Assembly: GCA_016203755.1 (NCBI GenBank) | Contig: JACQMD010000097.1 | Location: 1 to 7,363 of the forward strand | From: Candidatus Roizmanbacteria bacterium | Lineage (GTDB): Bacteria; Patescibacteriota; Microgenomatia; GCA-001788215; 2-01-FULL-40-14 | Reading direction: 5' to 3' | DNA: 7,363 nt | Part shown: positions 6,327 through 7,363 of the stretch, in pieces | Position numbering within the stretch: position 1 is the first letter of the stretch | Layout of the letters: every line of letters begins with the position of its first letter | Program-made: the position numbers and the translations under genes | The notes under the pieces: generated by a model | The model's input: the letters and a program-made list of their open reading frames with translations, nothing else | What the model was told of the DNA's origin: nothing | The model's database searches: none

Positions 6327-7363
6327 ATGAATTCACCTGATCTAAGTAAACGTCATTTCCTGAATCAATCACTGCAACTTGCCAAACAAGCAGGAGCATT
6401 CTATGCAGTTAATGCAGTGAGTCAGCCGTTTAACACGCTTCGATGGGTCTTGCAAGAGTCGATACCACAGGAGGAGCAAGCAATTGAGCCATCTGATGTT
6501 TTTGCCGAAACCCTTCTTCCTGATGCGTATTACGGCGTGCCGCTCCGGCAGGTAGATTTGGGTGTTACGCCCGCCGGTCAACTCTTCGCAACCACCCTCA
6601 CGTATGAAGAAATAGACGGTAAACGGTACGATTCTTTGATTATTAATGATATTAATGAACCCAGTCCCGACCAACCCGAGTTTGGTGTCACGGAAACTGT
6701 TGTCAGGTTTCTTCGTGAAGGAGGACAACCATGGACGAGTACTATCAAAACAACCAGACTCAATGATACGACAGTTGGAACTACCTATTACGATCCGGTC
6801 CGTCAACAACACGTCCTCGAGTTTTATCATAAGTCGCCACCGGGATGGAGCAAAGGGGACACGATAGAAGTTCGTAATCAAGATTACCCAGATGCCTATC
6901 GTGATTTGATAAATGGGCAAAACCAAGTATTGCGAACGGATTCACTTCCTCATGCCGCGTTGGTATTGACTCATGATGTGATCACCGAAGGGACGATGGT
7001 GCTGATTTCAGATACTCTCACTATTATCAAACCTGATGGTACAGAAGATGTCCGTTACTTCGTGAAAGATTTCACCATATTGAAAAAAACCGGCAGCGTC
7101 GTTGTTCGCTCCGTTGACGGGACGTTTGAACATTTCAGTATAGACAGTGATGGAACGCTTCATGAGCTTGCTGCGCCCGCCACTGATTTTATCTTTGATC
7201 ATTCCGCCCGCATGTTTGATACCTGTGATGAAGACGAGCTTGTCAGTATTGTTGCTGATAACAACCGGAAGCTCCATACCTTTGAATACAGTCAGGAAAC
7301 CGATGAATGGAGAGAGTATTCGGTACACGATCTATCCCATCTGGACTATCCGGATCATCCCGG
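6327..7363 (+). CDS. Partial gene: Tat-like leader, beta-propeller-like protein, paralogue of gene 4
   Basis: The frame is open from ATG 6327 to the right edge (345 complete codons, no stop), so the 3' end is missing. ATG 6327 is the only usable start after the in-frame TAG at 6309. The N-terminus has SKRHFLNQSLQLAKQAG (S7-G23), close to the Tat consensus S/T-R-R-x-F-L-K but with Lys for the first Arg. The following segment (AGAFYAVNAV) is only weakly hydrophobic. The rest is beta-rich with turns such as KPDGTED, SVDGTF and DSDGTLHEL. It has one cysteine (FDTCDEDE). Residues about 257-339 align with 208-286 of gene 4, including VVV-x-DG, (N/D)EW and D-(F/L)-S-x-(I/L). Function is unknown, with a propeller fold likely. 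The weak leader leaves open a Tat signal, a membrane-associated protein or a decayed signal in a cytoplasmic protein. No Shine-Dalgarno is visible. Confidence 0.8.
   Translation, partial: MNSPDLSKRHFLNQSLQLAKQAGAFYAVNAVSQPFNTLRWVLQESIPQEEQAIEPSDVFAETLLPDAYYGVPLRQVDLGVTPAGQLFATTLTYEEIDGKRYDSLIINDINEPSPDQPEFGVTETVVRFLREGGQPWTSTIKTTRLNDTTVGTTYYDPVRQQHVLEFYHKSPPGWSKGDTIEVRNQDYPDAYRDLINGQNQVLRTDSLPHAALVLTHDVITEGTMVLISDTLTIIKPDGTEDVRYFVKDFTILKKTGSVVVRSVDGTFEHFSIDSDGTLHELAAPATDFIFDHSARMFDTCDEDELVSIVADNNRKLHTFEYSQETDEWREYSVHDLSHLDYPDHP

Noticed and set aside
6369..6926. 185-codon minus-strand open frame opposite gene 5
   Set aside because: The + strand frame is open across the whole region with a strong promoter and a Tat-like start, while the minus product is Arg- and Leu-rich with no recognisable domain.

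Overview
The window looks like a stretch of bacterial chromosome coding for cell-surface or exported proteins. All five sizeable genes lie on the + strand: four are complete and the last runs off the right edge. Base composition is moderately AT-rich by eye. TGA serves as a stop codon for genes 1 and 4, so a TGA-recoding lineage is unlikely. Start sites mostly lack a Shine-Dalgarno sequence. The large NHL-repeat/LamG protein and the Pro/Thr-linker protein resemble surface proteins I associate with Patescibacteria (CPR, for example Microgenomates) and Chloroflexota. That placement is an inference from style, because no marker gene is present.

Layout. Positions 1-265 hold no intact gene. A short minus-strand open frame (103-255) reads like the C-terminal remnant of an unidentified, possibly mobile-element, protein, and it contains a bulged hairpin (206-237). 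Gene 1 (266-874) is a membrane-anchored or secreted protein with one beta-sandwich-like domain between two Pro/Thr linkers. Gene 2 (940-4437) is a 1165-residue surface protein: N-terminal membrane segment, long NHL beta-propeller region with recurrent cysteine-bearing loops, four-cysteine knot, Asp-rich calcium-type motif and C-terminal LamG lectin-like domain. Gene 3 (4488-4952) is a single-pass membrane protein with a small beta-rich outer domain. Gene 4 (5027-6259) and gene 5 (6327 to the edge) have Tat-type or Tat-like N-termini and propeller-like bodies. They appear to be distant tandem paralogues.

Regulation. The gaps between genes are short (about 50-75 bases). Each has a TTGACA or TTGACT hexamer starting 10-15 bases after the preceding stop codon, so each gene seems to have its own sigma70-type promoter. 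Genes 2 and 3 also share GGGTACTC-N9-TAGCGT just before the start codon.

How the genes might work together. No enzyme, transporter or information-processing gene is recognisable. The common theme is export and extracellular beta-structure: linkers, propellers and a lectin-like domain. The simplest reading is a locus for cell-envelope decoration, adhesion or ligand binding. No function in the window is proven, and genes 3, 4 and 5 remain functionally unassigned.
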